Shown: positions 24,711 through 35,915 of the stretch, piece by piece | Position numbering within the stretch: position 1 is the first letter of the stretch | How the letters are laid out: every line of letters starts with the position of its first letter | NCBI GenBank assembly: GCA_963920705.1 | Contig: OY987230.1 | Span: forward strand, 13,541,320 to 13,605,319 | From: Odiellus spinosus | Taxonomy: Eukaryota > Arthropoda > Arachnida > Opiliones > Phalangiidae | Reading direction: 5' to 3' | DNA: 64,000 nt | Notes under the pieces: model-generated | Told to the model about the DNA's origin: nothing | The model's input: only the letters and a program-made list of their open reading frames with translations | Databases searched by the model: none | Translations under genes and position numbers: made by a program

Positions 24711-24908
24711 ATTAAAATATGGCATTTTGAAATTAATGCACAGTTTTCAAGCTTATCAATTACAACTTGTCGATGAAAAGATATTGCCAAATTTTTGTTA
24801 CAAAGAAGTTCGGATTAAGCCTGCAAACTTTGTGCCTTTTAAAAGACTAGTTAAAAAGTAAAAATGAAGAAAACCAAAGAGGAATTGAAATGCATACATG
24901 TATATTAC

Positions 24909-24914
24909 TTTATT
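24909..24914 (-). terminator. Candidate C1orf50 polyadenylation signal
   Basis: AATAAA on the minus strand, about 64 nt after the C1orf50 stop codon. The two convergent signals are about 200 bp apart and do not overlap. Confidence 0.5.
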
Positions 24915-24977
24915 TATAGCGTACAAAAACTCAGTTTTAAACAATTAAAAGAACTAAATGAATGCGTGATAAAGAAT

Positions 24978-25796
<819 letters not shown>

Positions 25797-25842
25797 TTTT
25801 ATTTAATTAATAACTACAATTTGATTAAATTAAAATTTATGG

Positions 25843-25852
25843 ATAAAAACGT

Positions 25853-25857
<5 letters not shown>
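25843..25857. repeat. Target-site duplication, 3' side of the LINE
   Basis: ATAAAAACGTGGTTT, identical to 31229-31243. The last Ts merge with the poly-T tail, so the exact inner border is ambiguous by up to three bases. It shows a classical target-primed insertion. Confidence 0.93.

Positions 25858-25888
<31 letters not shown>
25855..25888 (-). repeat. LINE poly(A) tail, 34 nt
   Basis: A pure T run on the plus strand, directly between the 3' target duplication and the LINE 3' UTR. An unbroken tail this long supports a young insertion. Confidence 0.9.
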
Positions 25889-25942
25889 CGGCGTGTAACT
25901 TTAGTCTTTACGCCCGGACGGCGGCCGAAGCGGGGGGCGCGA

Positions 25943-28900
25943 TTACGACCTGGGTGAGGCGTCAAGGCGTAAGGCCTTGAGCGTCGTGACGGTGGCGCGA
26001 GTAATGGGATGATCGCCTCCAGTGGTGAAGCGAAGCACGCTGTCGAGAGTGAGCGGTAGGGAAGATTGCCGGAGAATGGTGAGCAAGCCGGAGCATGCGA
26101 GCAGGGTGCGGCGGCACGCGAAGAAGCGGTGCGTGATGGTGTCCGGGAGCTGGCAAGTCGGACAGAGGGCCGAGGGCGCAGAGCCAAAACGGAAGAGGAC
26201 TGCAAGAGTGGGAAGGCGATCGCAGTGGAGGCGAGCCAAGAGTGTTTCGCCATGCCGGCCAATGCCCGTGATGGGTGGATGGGTGCGATAAGGGACCGGG
26301 CGATAGTCATGTAGAAGGCGGCCTCCGGCGTCGCGGAGCCAGCGAAGAGTCCAAGCTTCCCGAGTCAGGGCGCGGAAGATGAGGTTGGTCTCCGAGGGGA
26401 CGAACGGTATCGTGTGCGTGGGGAGGGGAGGCCGAGTAGCGAGGGCCACTGCTGCGAGAGTGTCGGCACGTTCATTGCCCGTAATGCCCGAGTGACCTGG
26501 GGACCAAAGAAGAAGTACGCGACAGCGTGAATCCCGTACCGTCTGGTGGAAAAGGCGGGCGAGGGGGTCGGCCGGGTCGGGTTGACGCAAGATGGCGAGA
26601 GCGCACCGAGAGTCGGTGCATATGCACAAAGAGGTGTGGCCTAACTCAAGCCCCCAGTACAGGGCCTGCAGGACGGCATGCAGTTCAACTCGAGAGATGT
26701 GGTGCCCCGGGAGGGTGAGGAACGTGCGCCAGGTAAGCGCGGCAGGGTCAAAAGCAGCAGCGCCCGCGGCTGCAGCGTCCGGTTGGATGGAGGCATCAGT
26801 GTATAGGACATGATGGGCAGCGGCCCTGAGGTGTAATTCTTGATAGAAGAAAGCACAAAGCTCTGCATCACTATAGGACCGTTTGCTTTGCGGGAGCCAG
26901 TTGTCAATGATGGTGACGGCGTCGGGGGGGTGGAGTGCGGTGGGGACAGCAGCGCTGGGGGTGGCCAGAGCGTCGTCAAGCCACGAGAGATTGTGGGAGC
27001 GAGAGATGCCAGCAGCACGGGCAGGAAGCGACCGAGGGACATTGCGAGCCAAGGAAGTCCGCCAGTTCCAGAGGCGGTGCCGGAAGATAATGGATGGCGG
27101 CGCGGTGGCACATTTGGCGAAGTAGCGAGCATCGAATTCAGCCCGACGAAGGTCAATGGGAGGGAGGCCAGCCTCCGCGTACATGGCCCCGATGGAGGTG
27201 GACGGAGGAACACCAAGTATAGTGCGCAAGGCCGAGCGTTCGAGTAAGTCAATTTTACGGAGGGCCCGTGCGGGGGCAGCCGAGTAATAAACGGAGCTAT
27301 AGTCAAAAAGGGACCGAATGCAGTGCGTGTAGAAGAGAGTGAGGGTGTGGCGATCGGCACCCCAGCTTTGCCCGGCAACACAGCGCAACAGATGGAGGCG
27401 CTTATGGGCACGTCGAAGGAGCGCATTAAAGTGAGGAAGTAGCGACAAGGTATGCGAAAAGGTGACACCCAGGTAAGTGTAAGTTGCTACCTCTTCCAGG
27501 AAGTGCCCGTCTAGGCGGAGAACGACAGGGGCCAAGGTGGCGGGGTCGGCCGAAAAGGTGAGGACCTTGCATTTGGTCGGCTGGAAGGAAAGTCCCCAAA
27601 GGGAGCAGTAGGCGTGGGCCTCATCCAAGGCGACTTGCAGTGCGGTCTCGGTTTCGGCTAAAGAGGTGCCGGCCATAAGGTATACGAGGTCATCGGCGAA
27701 GGACAGGTCCTCGACCCCGTTCATGGGAGAAATCTGGAGACCAGCCAGGAAAATGGAAAAGAGAATAGGGCTCAAGACGCTCCCCTGAGGGACTCCGCAG
27801 GTGGTGTAGGCGCGCTCGGTGGTCACCGCGCCCAAACGGACGGCGGCGGTGCGATCATAAAGGTAGCTGCGTAGCCAAAGGAGGAGGCGACCCTGCAGGC
27901 CGAGTGAGAGGAGCTTGCATAGGAGCGCATCAGGGTGGACGCTCCCGAAGGCATTTTTGAGATCCATAAACACCGCCGTGCAATGGCCCCCAGTAGCACA
28001 GGCATTTTGTGCAACAGTGTAGATGTACGAGATGTTATCGAGGGTGCTGCGCCCCTTCCGAAACCCAGATTGGGTGTCGGGGATGATGTGATTGGAGTCT
28101 GCCCAGTATTGGAGTCGGGGGAGGACTAGCCTCTCGAAGAGTTTGCCTAAGCAGGCTAAGAGGGCAATCGGGCGATAGGAGGATGGGTCGTCCGGGGGTT
28201 TCCCTGGTTTAGTGAATGGGAGGATAATAGCCCGTTTCCATGCAGCCGGCATGACGCCTGCGGTCCAAAGGCGGTTGTATAGGGCGAGGAGTCGGGAAAC
28301 AATGGGCGGCGGGAGATGGCGAAGCATATTATTGGATAGTGTGTCCTCCCCAGGCGCTGAAGGGCGGAGGTCTGATATAGCGGAAGTGAGGTCAGAGAGA
28401 GTAAACAGGCGATTGTACCCGTCGACAAGAGATGAGGTGGCGAAGTAGCTGCTGTGGGCGAGCGCAGGCGCGGCAGGTGGGGTCGCTGATGTGGCCAGCA
28501 TCGTATCGCGAAGAAGGCGCCCAGTCTGCTGAGGGGACGCAACGGGGGAGCCATTTTGCTGGAGGACTATAGGCGGGGGGCCGGTCGGGCCGTTTGCTGA
28601 AAACCAGCGGACTCTCCGCCAAACGGCCGCGGTGGGAGTCGAATGGGCGAGCGTGGCGCAATAACGTCGCCAACTGTCCCTCTTGAGAGTGGTCCGAAGC
28701 AAACGGGCCTCAGCCCTGGCCTTACGGTAAGCGACATCAGCTGTGAGAGTGTTCGAACGCAGTGCGCGGCGGCCAAGGGCACGCACGCGGCGGACTTGTA
28801 CGCGGTAGTCGTTGGTCCACCATGGCGGAGCGACCGGGGGCGAAAGGCCAGGTTGAGTAAAGTGGGCCGGGATGGACACTGCAGCAGCTGCCAGGATATC

Positions 28901-29698
28901 CGTGGTCAGAAGTTCGACTGAATCATCCAAAGGAGGGGCGAGACCCGCAAGATGGCTGGCGAACAGGGGCCAATCTGCGTTAGCCAGATCCCAACGGAAA
29001 CCCGGAGGGGAAGAGGCGAGCGGGTCAGCGAGCGTACTGAGAAGGAGCGGGAGGTGGTCACTGCCACTAAGGGACAGCGTGGTCCAGGTTAGGTGGGCCG
29101 CCAAATCGTAGCTGGCCAGGGAAAGGTCAAGGACGCTGCCACCCGTAGGGGATGGGCGGGTGATGGAACCGTCATTGAGGAGGACGAGGTTTGGGGTACG
29201 GAGGAGCCAATCAACGAGGCGTTGGCCGGCTGTGTTCGTAACCGAGTCACCAAAGTTCGAGTGGCGGCCATTGAAATCGCCTAGGAGGAGGGACGGGGGC
29301 ACAAGGAGAGCGGCGAGGGTGTCGAGAGATGCCGCAGACGCTCGGCCATGGGGATCGTATAGCGAAATAACCGTAAGCCAAGAGGAGGAGAATTTGCAGC
29401 GAATGCCCACGCATTCCAAGGGGCCAAGCGGGGGGAGGGTAAGAGGATAATGAGGAATGTTCTTGTGAACGAGTAGGGCGACCCCACCGCCGGAGGTAGC
29501 AGGACGATCTTGGCGAAAGCAAGTGTAGCACCCCATGGACAGGTCGATCCGAAGATCGGGGGTCAGGTGGGTTTCTTGGAGCGCGACCAGGGCCGGGCCG
29601 TGATCAAGGAGGAGGGCCGCGAGATTACCGTAGTTAGCGCGGACTGATTGGGCGTTCCATTGGAGAATGCGGAAGGGCAATATAGGAGGAGTCGGCAT
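25943..29698 (-). CDS. LINE ORF2: endonuclease, reverse transcriptase, RNase H (1251 aa)
   Basis: The start is taken at the first ATG (29698); the frame is open slightly further upstream without an ATG. An APE-type endonuclease occupies about 8-220: QWN near 13, catalytic E42 in QETHL, GDFNGRH at 140-146, SDH at 213-215. Reverse transcriptase spans about 440-760: YRPIALL, first Asp in MDLKNAF near 579, GVPQGSVLSPILF near 635, FADD at 667-670. RNase H spans about 960-1095: D968 in YTDAS, E1005 in ELHAVL, D1029 in CTDSR, D1079 in GNERAD. A CX2C...HX4C knuckle follows (CPTC...HRFFAC, 1179-1195). ORF2 overlaps the end of ORF1 by 65 nt in a different frame, implying reinitiation or coupled translation. 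No inactivating change is seen. Confidence 0.95.
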   Translation of the reverse strand: MPTPPILPFRILQWNAQSVRANYGNLAALLLDHGPALVALQETHLTPDLRIDLSMGCYTCFRQDRPATSGGGVALLVHKNIPHYPLTLPPLGPLECVGIRCKFSSSWLTVISLYDPHGRASAASLDTLAALLVPPSLLLGDFNGRHSNFGDSVTNTAGQRLVDWLLRTPNLVLLNDGSITRPSPTGGSVLDLSLASYDLAAHLTWTTLSLSGSDHLPLLLSTLADPLASSPPGFRWDLANADWPLFASHLAGLAPPLDDSVELLTTDILAAAAVSIPAHFTQPGLSPPVAPPWWTNDYRVQVRRVRALGRRALRSNTLTADVAYRKARAEARLLRTTLKRDSWRRYCATLAHSTPTAAVWRRVRWFSANGPTGPPPIVLQQNGSPVASPQQTGRLLRDTMLATSATPPAAPALAHSSYFATSSLVDGYNRLFTLSDLTSAISDLRPSAPGEDTLSNNMLRHLPPPIVSRLLALYNRLWTAGVMPAAWKRAIILPFTKPGKPPDDPSSYRPIALLACLGKLFERLVLPRLQYWADSNHIIPDTQSGFRKGRSTLDNISYIYTVAQNACATGGHCTAVFMDLKNAFGSVHPDALLCKLLSLGLQGRLLLWLRSYLYDRTAAVRLGAVTTERAYTTCGVPQGSVLSPILFSIFLAGLQISPMNGVEDLSFADDLVYLMAGTSLAETETALQVALDEAHAYCSLWGLSFQPTKCKVLTFSADPATLAPVVLRLDGHFLEEVATYTYLGVTFSHTLSLLPHFNALLRRAHKRLHLLRCVAGQSWGADRHTLTLFYTHCIRSLFDYSSVYYSAAPARALRKIDLLERSALRTILGVPPSTSIGAMYAEAGLPPIDLRRAEFDARYFAKCATAPPSIIFRHRLWNWRTSLARNVPRSLPARAAGISRSHNLSWLDDALATPSAAVPTALHPPDAVTIIDNWLPQSKRSYSDAELCAFFYQELHLRAAAHHVLYTDASIQPDAAAAGAAAFDPAALTWRTFLTLPGHHISRVELHAVLQALYWGLELGHTSLCICTDSRCALAILRQPDPADPLARLFHQTVRDSRCRVLLLWSPGHSGITGNERADTLAAVALATRPPLPTHTIPFVPSETNLIFRALTREAWTLRWLRDAGGRLLHDYRPVPYRTHPPITGIGRHGETLLARLHCDRLPTLAVLFRFGSAPSALCPTCQLPDTITHRFFACRRTLLACSGLLTILRQSSLPLTLDSVLRFTTGGDHPITRATVTTLKALRLDASPRS

Positions 29699-31118
29699 GA
29701 GCGGCCGAAGCTTCGCGCATGTCAACAGAGGTGTCCAAGGGCGGGAGGGAGGCAGTCGAGGATAAGGCGGCCCGGAGTTCGGCGGACGGGATGTGGTGGC
29801 CCATGTGGGCTAATGCGACTTCCGAAAGAAGCTCAGAGAAATCGGGGGAAGGTGTCTCGGTGTGGCAGCGGGTGAAGATGGCAGCAAAGACCGTGAGGAG
29901 GTGGAGGACCTGGGTTTTGGAAAAGAGAGCGCCAGGGGGGACGGGGCCACCGGGGGGGCCCTGGGGAGGGGCAGGGTATGTCCGACTGGGCAAAGGGTGG
30001 GTGGCAGAAACCGGCCAGGCAATTGGGGGAGGCGGGGCCGGGTGGCGGGCCGGCGGTGGATGATTACGCAATAGCGGGGGGTCGGGGTTGGGGATCGGGG
30101 GGCGGGTAGTCGAGGGAGGACGAGCCGAGGGGCGATGGACTGGAGTGGTGGCAGGGACTCGAGTGGAGGCTTCTTCGAAGGAGATACCCTGGGCACGTTG
30201 GAGGTTAAGAATCTGTTTTTGACGAAGATAACGGGGACAGTTGGGATCAGTGGCCGCGTGGCGGCGACGGCAATTGGGGCACAAAATGCGGGTGCAGACG
30301 TGGGCTTGGTCTTGCGAGACTGGAGCGGCGCACTTAGGGCATCGGCGAGAGCTGCGGCAGGTAACAGTGGTGTGCCCGAAACGATAGCAATTGGTGCATT
30401 GTCGGGGTTTGGGGGAATATGGATAAACGGGAAAGCTGACATATCCAATGAGGACGCGCCGCGGGACGGAGGGAAGGGTAAAGTCGAGGAAAACGGTGGA
30501 TGATGCAGTCAAGCGGCGAACCGCTGTTAGTTCTGGGATGCGCTCCTGGATAGCGTTAGTGATGTCCTCGACGGAGAGGTCGGCGTCGACGAATTTAATG
30601 AGTCCCTGAGCCTTGGGCACCGTGGGATCTGGCGTGGGTTGGATTGAGAAGAGGATGTCGCCGTCGGTGCCCCGAGCCGACTCGAGGAGGAGGTCACCTT
30701 GCGTAGGGGAGGAAGGGGTAACGAGGAGACTGCCGCTGGGAAGGCGTTTTATTTCGGAGACGGGCCCCTCTGCCACGTCAACAACAAAAGCGTTGATTTG
30801 GGAGATTTTCATGGAACGAAAAGCAGTAGGGTTGGCAGGGGAAGGGATAAATAAGACCGGCAAGGCTGGCGGGCGGGTGTAGGGAGGTAGATCAGGAACC
30901 GGAGTAACAGGGGAATCGGCCCAATTTCCTATATCGTCAACACGGTCGGCTTGGCGGGGGCGTTTGGAGCCGCGGAAGGAGCGCGATCCTCGGCGAGAGA
31001 CGGACGTGAAAGGGGCGTCGGATGGAGCTAACTCCGAAGGGGGCGAGATAGGAGAAACGGAAGCGTGACGAAAATCAGCCGACGGGCCTCGGCGAAGTCC
31101 ACCGGAGAGTTCCGACAT
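29634..31118 (-). CDS. LINE ORF1: Gag-like nucleic-acid-binding protein (494 aa)
   Basis: Begins at MSELSGGLRR. The in-frame codon 15 nt upstream is GTG, not ATG. The N-terminal 60 residues are Ser/Arg/Pro-rich. A folded region (about 90-235) precedes three zinc knuckles: CTNCYRFGHTTVTC (241-254), CPKC...H.C (260-275) and CPNCRRRHAATDPNC (280-294). The C-terminus is Pro-rich to about 415, then a short helical tail. Three knuckles in this arrangement are typical of Gag-like ORF1 proteins of the I, Jockey and R1 groups. Such proteins package the element RNA. It overlaps ORF2 by 65 nt. Confidence 0.93.
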   Translation of the reverse strand: MSELSGGLRRGPSADFRHASVSPISPPSELAPSDAPFTSVSRRGSRSFRGSKRPRQADRVDDIGNWADSPVTPVPDLPPYTRPPALPVLFIPSPANPTAFRSMKISQINAFVVDVAEGPVSEIKRLPSGSLLVTPSSPTQGDLLLESARGTDGDILFSIQPTPDPTVPKAQGLIKFVDADLSVEDITNAIQERIPELTAVRRLTASSTVFLDFTLPSVPRRVLIGYVSFPVYPYSPKPRQCTNCYRFGHTTVTCRSSRRCPKCAAPVSQDQAHVCTRILCPNCRRRHAATDPNCPRYLRQKQILNLQRAQGISFEEASTRVPATTPVHRPSARPPSTTRPPIPNPDPPLLRNHPPPARHPAPPPPIAWPVSATHPLPSRTYPAPPQGPPGGPVPPGALFSKTQVLHLLTVFAAIFTRCHTETPSPDFSELLSEVALAHMGHHIPSAELRAALSSTASLPPLDTSVDMREASAAHADSSYIALPHSPMERPISPR

Positions 31119-31161
31119 ACTACGCGAATGCACGAGACTGGAGACAGCGAGAACGAAAAGC

Positions 31162-31213
31162 GATAAGCGAAAGCGTAAGCGATAAACGATAAGCGAAAGC
31201 GTAAGCGATAAAC
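31162..31213 (-). repeat. Two tandem 26-bp repeats in the LINE 5' UTR
   Basis: Two identical copies (31162-31187 and 31188-31213), built of phrases such as GCGATAAGCGAAAGCGTAAG on the plus strand. A related imperfect stretch continues to about 31146. Repeated 5'-UTR monomers in other LINEs carry promoter activity; that role is inferred here. Confidence 0.8.
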
Positions 31214-31228
31214 GATCATAGACATATC

Positions 31229-31243
31229 ATAAAAACGTGGTTT
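31229..31243. repeat. Target-site duplication, 5' side of the LINE
   Basis: ATAAAAACGTGGTTT, identical to 25843-25857 with no mismatch. Confidence 0.93.
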
Positions 31244-31249
31244 ATATAA
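31242..31249 (-). promoter_or_regulatory. Candidate original TATA box of C1orf50
   Basis: TTATATAA overlaps the outer end of the 5' target duplication. If the LINE is removed in silico, it lies 60-70 bp upstream of the C1orf50 ATG, a fitting place for a TATA box. The LINE now separates it from the gene. A second TTATATAA lies at 31353-31360 and a palindromic CACGTG E-box at 31270-31275. Motif-based inference only. Confidence 0.35.
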
Positions 31250-34200
31250 CACATGAAAAATAAATAGATCACGTGGTTTCTTGGGGTCAAGCACACAGCC
31301 AACTTAGATCAGGTCCTCCGCCAATATAGGAGCTGATATAGTTGGCCCTGGGTTATATAACGACCAATATCTTCTTCATGCGAGTACGCGACACACTACG
31401 GCATTTTGTTGTATCGTCCCTTTTTGTCATTATTTGTAGAATTTTCTAGATGAAGATAAATAAGTATTCATTATTTATATCAGTTATTTAATTTATCAAG
31501 TGAGTATAATATTTAATTCTCTTGGCTAAAATTGCAATTTGAGACAGAGTGAACTTATCCGTTCACGGCGCTAGTTGAGTAACTTGAGCAAGTTGAGTTT
31601 TATGAAAATTTCACCAGCCTAGGGTTGTAGCGGTCAGGAATCTTAATGACAATTAGACTTATTTAAAACAGATTAAATAAAGTCATTTTGCCGGAAATGT
31701 TTATGACAATGTTTATAGTAATGACAAAAAGGTGAGAAACTAACTTTGGATTTCCCAATTATCGAAAATAAATCTGGTTCCCATTTGGCATCTTGGATTA
31801 ATAATAGTATCTACTATTATTATCCAAGTTGGCATTAACCAAGACTTGGCGTAAAGTGAATCGTTATTAAGTTAGTTATTTTTAAACTACACCATGTTTT
31901 CACCTAAAGTGTACTAACTTAATACTTTTACCATCTTAACTTCAACTTTTATTATTTGATGCTAAAATATCATTTGCAAGTTTCCTGGGTCAGTAACTGT
32001 TCTAGTAAGTTCTACCTTGGACCAAGAATAGATCTATTATTACTTGTACCAAAACTTTTGGTCCAAGAGCACATTGATTGTACAAAATTTCTCAAAGCTG
32101 AGTTCACAAGAGTTCGAACTCTTTACAATGTCAAAGCTGAACTCCGTTGTACAAGGAATTAGAGAGGGACGTGTGTAACTCTGAAGTTGCACAGTTGATG
32201 TTTCGTTATAGAATAAACCGTTGGCTTTCAACTACGTCTAGTAATTGATTACATGTGGCACATTATTTTGATTTAATCGTAAAGATGATAGACTTGTAGG
32301 GCTAGTATTGCTTTTCTCTATATAGCGATATATAATTGCGTGGTAAAATAAGTTCAAACTCTGTATTCCCACATAAAGGCTCTATAGTTTGAATTTTATA
32401 GACTAAATTTTGATATATTTTTTACAGAAGTGTCTTCGCTCTTTTCAAGATTTGTGTTTTATAATTCCGGGTGGAAAAAAGCATTGGATCAAACTAAACA
32501 TTCTGGCCTGTGAGTTCGCTGTAACAGTCCATTAAAACTTCAAACAAAATACAGTATTAGAACATCAAAGGGATTTATAGACAAATTTGTGATAATGAAC
32601 ACAGCTGGTGATACAACATAAAGGTAAAAACTATTTATGTACTTATTTTTACTTTACGTGTTAGAGTTCCTGGGGACAGTTTACTCGGCCTAAAATACCA
32701 TAGTGGTTTAAAATTTTAAATGTAGAAGGTTAAGATTGAACTGGAATACCTGGAACATCAAGCAAACATGATTTCGGTTAATTGAAATCATTTTATTCAG
32801 AAGTGAAATTCATTAATACAAACCAAAAACACTATTTTGACCTTTAACTCTTCTTAGAGGTCAAATATAAATAACACTAGAGGTCAAATTTGATTAGAAA
32901 CCTTAAACCTAGCTTATATAGTGACTCTTGTTGATGAGAGAATTGGGAGAAATTACAAGATGCGATAATTGTGATGCAGAATGCGTATAAAAACTAAGCC
33001 TGCCAATGTCTCCGTGGATAGCGCCACTTGTTCCAATATGACTATAAAAGTTTCAGTGTCTTTCCCCCATGGCTTTTGACCTTATGAGAACTTTTCAAAA
33101 TGTTAAGAACAAGCGAAATTGTTGTAAAAATCCGACAAGTTTGGCAAGAAAGAGAAGTATAGAGAGGCAGCAAACGGTCAAGGGGTAATGAAACCCACAC
33201 GCCATGTTACCTCTTTTCTGGAGTAGCGTGTGTAAGGGTGAATACCATAACTCCCTCACTATGAAGGATAATACCGAGGTGAGAGATAGAAGCATAGCTA
33301 TTTGGTCAGGAAAAATGGTTAAAGATAGTCAGGAAAAACCTGGAAAGCTTAGGCGATTTTAAATCCCTACTCTTTCACTAGTTTTTAAATTACCCTTGGA
33401 CAAATGCAGTACAAATCAGAAAATATTCGAGCAAATAGTCGAATATAAATATTATAATTCAATAAATAAAAAAGAAAAATTTCTAGTTTTTCCCAAAAAA
33501 CTACCATAAAATGGTTGGGGAGGGTTGTAGATAGTTCAGACCAAACGCTATAGCTATAGGAAACTTATCTTTAACTGCAGTATATCCTTTTGTTCCAATT
33601 TGCTTTCTATATACAGATATATATATATTGAGAAACCATAATCATAATTTGCTAGAGTGGCGACTGGCTTTAGTGTCCCCCTCGTATCATATTCCCCACG
33701 CATATAATCGTAATAATTACACCGATATATCTTTGATTTCCGTCACGACATGTCCAGTTCATCTCGAAACCTTTAAATTCTTACCCTTCCCGCCCCCCGT
33801 TCCAAAAAAGAGACCATTACAGTTGCGTATTCCAACAGTTAACAAGTACGAGGTCTGTAAGTCGGTTTATTTTGTAAGATCGTTTTAACTGTCACCAATA
33901 GTACTTTATTGACTCGAACAGACTATATGCAGAATGATATTTAGATTTCAATAAGTAGGAAAGTAGACTTCTCTCTGTAAATCTATATAACCAAATCATA
34001 CAGTTTTCGGGGGGCTCCTACAGCTTCGAACGAGGTGCGATTTCAACCTGGTCGCGACCTTAACGTCTGGGCAAGTAGGTCCGGCGCGCGACGGTATACC
34101 CATTTTGATTATAGGAAAGAGAAGCTTACTAAAACGGAAGAAAGGCCCATTTGGCTCTTTCATTAACTTCTTCCTTCTCTGTTCTTCCTCCTGACAAACC

Positions 34201-34406
34201 CGAGCAACCCCTGAACCCTCCTTTCGGCCATTCTCTTAGTTTGGACCGCGTAAAACCGTCGCTTTGTTTCCGGTGTGGGGACGTGTGGGGGAGATATGTG
34301 AGGGTGTATATAGGGTCGAAGTGAGGGTCGTAGGCGATGTGCCCTTTTTCCGGTTAATCACCGAAGAACTCCGGATAAGGATACCCACCCTCCAGCGTAG
34401 TCCGAG

Positions 34407-34441
<35 letters not shown>

Positions 34442-35915
34442 CTTGTTTCCTATACTTTTTAAGCGTCGCCCCATATGGGTTCAAATGTCTAAGTTAGTGA
34501 GATTGAATGTATGGTAGAATGTATGGGCGCTTCTGTAGTCACTTCGTAACTGTACTTGAATATATCTTCTACGGTTGCTTTTGACTAAGGTATGAAACAT
34601 ATCCTAATCTTAGGTATTTAAAGTTCTTCTTGGCAACCATACGGAGAAAACCCGAAAGTAAACATTACTAAAATCAGAAGGAGAAGGGTAACACCATGGT
34701 GACACTAATATTGCTACTTGTAGCAAGGTGGACCGACTTCTGAAAAATTAGATTACAATTAACTCAAACTCAGTGATTGGATAATTTTGACCTTTGTTTC
34801 AAGGCGCTTACCCATTGTCCGTAACTTCTATATCTTCATTAGTTGTAAGCTTTATTATCGTTCTTAAAACCTCCAAATTATTCAAGAAAATACTTTTTCG
34901 CACTTTTATTTAGTTTTACAAAGAAAGCCAAAAAGCGGGAGAGGAGAAAGATATTGTTTTATAGAGATTTTAGTCTTGGTAGCCTCCACAGAGAGAAAAA
35001 ATGGCCGATAGATAAACTGAGGTTTATAGGAAAGCCACAGGTCAAAGACTCAGAGACAATCTCCCTTCTTTCTCATTTCCTTCTGCTAAAATGTATTTCT
35101 TTAAGTTAAATATATTTAGTCATCTTCAGTGTTTAGCCTTAAACGCTTCAGTTATCTCCTCTTGTTTGCAAATTTCCAAATACTGAGACGTTATAACTTC
35201 TTTCCTGAATAGGTTCTTGGTTAGATATATATGAAAGACTAGATTTATTATAGCGGAGAGGTAATTTTTAATTTGGACTATAGCCAGTCTTGTTTTACTC
35301 TCGGTTGACCGAGAGGATAAGGGAGGGTGACTTTTGTCAGGGTGCTGGAGATAAAAGAGAGACCGAATTTCGGTTGCCATGGTAACTCAGGTGTCAACAA
35401 AGGACCCGTTTTGGGTGGGTCGCGCCCCAATCTCTGTCGCGCTTTCTCTTCTCATTCGCCTCGGCTTCTTTATCCAACGTATATATATCGCTGTATATAT
35501 CGCTATAGACATTCTTTATCTTCTATTATAGTGATTGTTATTTTGACCGAGAGTTGGCGGCGGGCGAGGGTGTTAAGAAAACAACGGGGATTTCTCGCTC
35601 TATTCCTCTTGATTCGGGATGGGGTCTAGATCGGATATCCTTCTACACAAAGTAACATTTCGGGTGAAAGATAGAGAAAGGACTTATTTTACCCAGAATC
35701 AATTTCTGTTACAATCTGTTATAGAACAGAAAGGATTGTCCCTTATACAACCCGTACGCTCCCGTTCTCTTTCTACATAATAAAGAATGATCTGTTAATG
35801 ACAGTTTGAACTATTGAATTCAACTTTGACTACTCAGTGTTGTTTAAAAAAAAATATTAGAGTGTTTCTCAATTTTCAATTTTGTATCTGATTCCAGAAG
35901 TTTGTAATTTTGAGT
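31244..35915. other. Intergenic DNA right of the LINE
   Basis: No supportable gene. It contains the presumed upstream promoter sequence of C1orf50 (31.24-31.45 kb). A segment at 32090-32144 carries inverted copies of the minisatellite core motif found at 36 kb. Three AGGTCAA half-sites lie near 32838-32890, and a 31-nt poly-T at 34411-34441 sits next to a GC-richer island (34.0-34.4 kb). Confidence 0.5.
34411..34441. repeat. Poly-T tract, 31 nt
   Basis: Uninterrupted T run at the edge of a GC-richer island. I do not see target duplications or a retroelement body that would make it a tail. Confidence 0.85.

Larger units (their letters stand above)
25858..31228 (-). mobile_element. Full-length non-LTR retrotransposon (I-group LINE with RNase H)
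   Basis: An element of about 5.37 kb on the minus strand. It has a short 5' UTR with two 26-bp repeats, ORF1 (zinc-knuckle Gag-like), ORF2 (endonuclease, reverse transcriptase, RNase H, CCHC), a 3' UTR of about 54 nt and a poly(A) tail (T from 25855 to 25888, 34 nt). A perfect 15-bp duplication flanks it. Both ORFs are open with all catalytic residues present, so the copy looks recent and possibly mobilisation-competent. It is strikingly GC-rich (about 60% by eye) against an AT-rich host. The RNase H domain and Gag type fit the I/LOA/Ingi assemblage; the exact clade needs a tree. Confidence 0.95.

Noticed and set aside
29698-29725. ORF2 start at 29725 and ORF1 start at 31133
   Set aside because: Those codons are TTG and GTG. 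The first ATG codons are at 29698 and 31118, and animal translation normally needs ATG.
25943-31133. Long open frames on the plus strand and in other minus frames within the LINE (for example 26840-27247, 30135-30503, 26641-27468)
   Set aside because: They are shadows of the GC-rich LINE coding frames. None has a recognisable domain, and the real frames contain complete catalytic motif sets.
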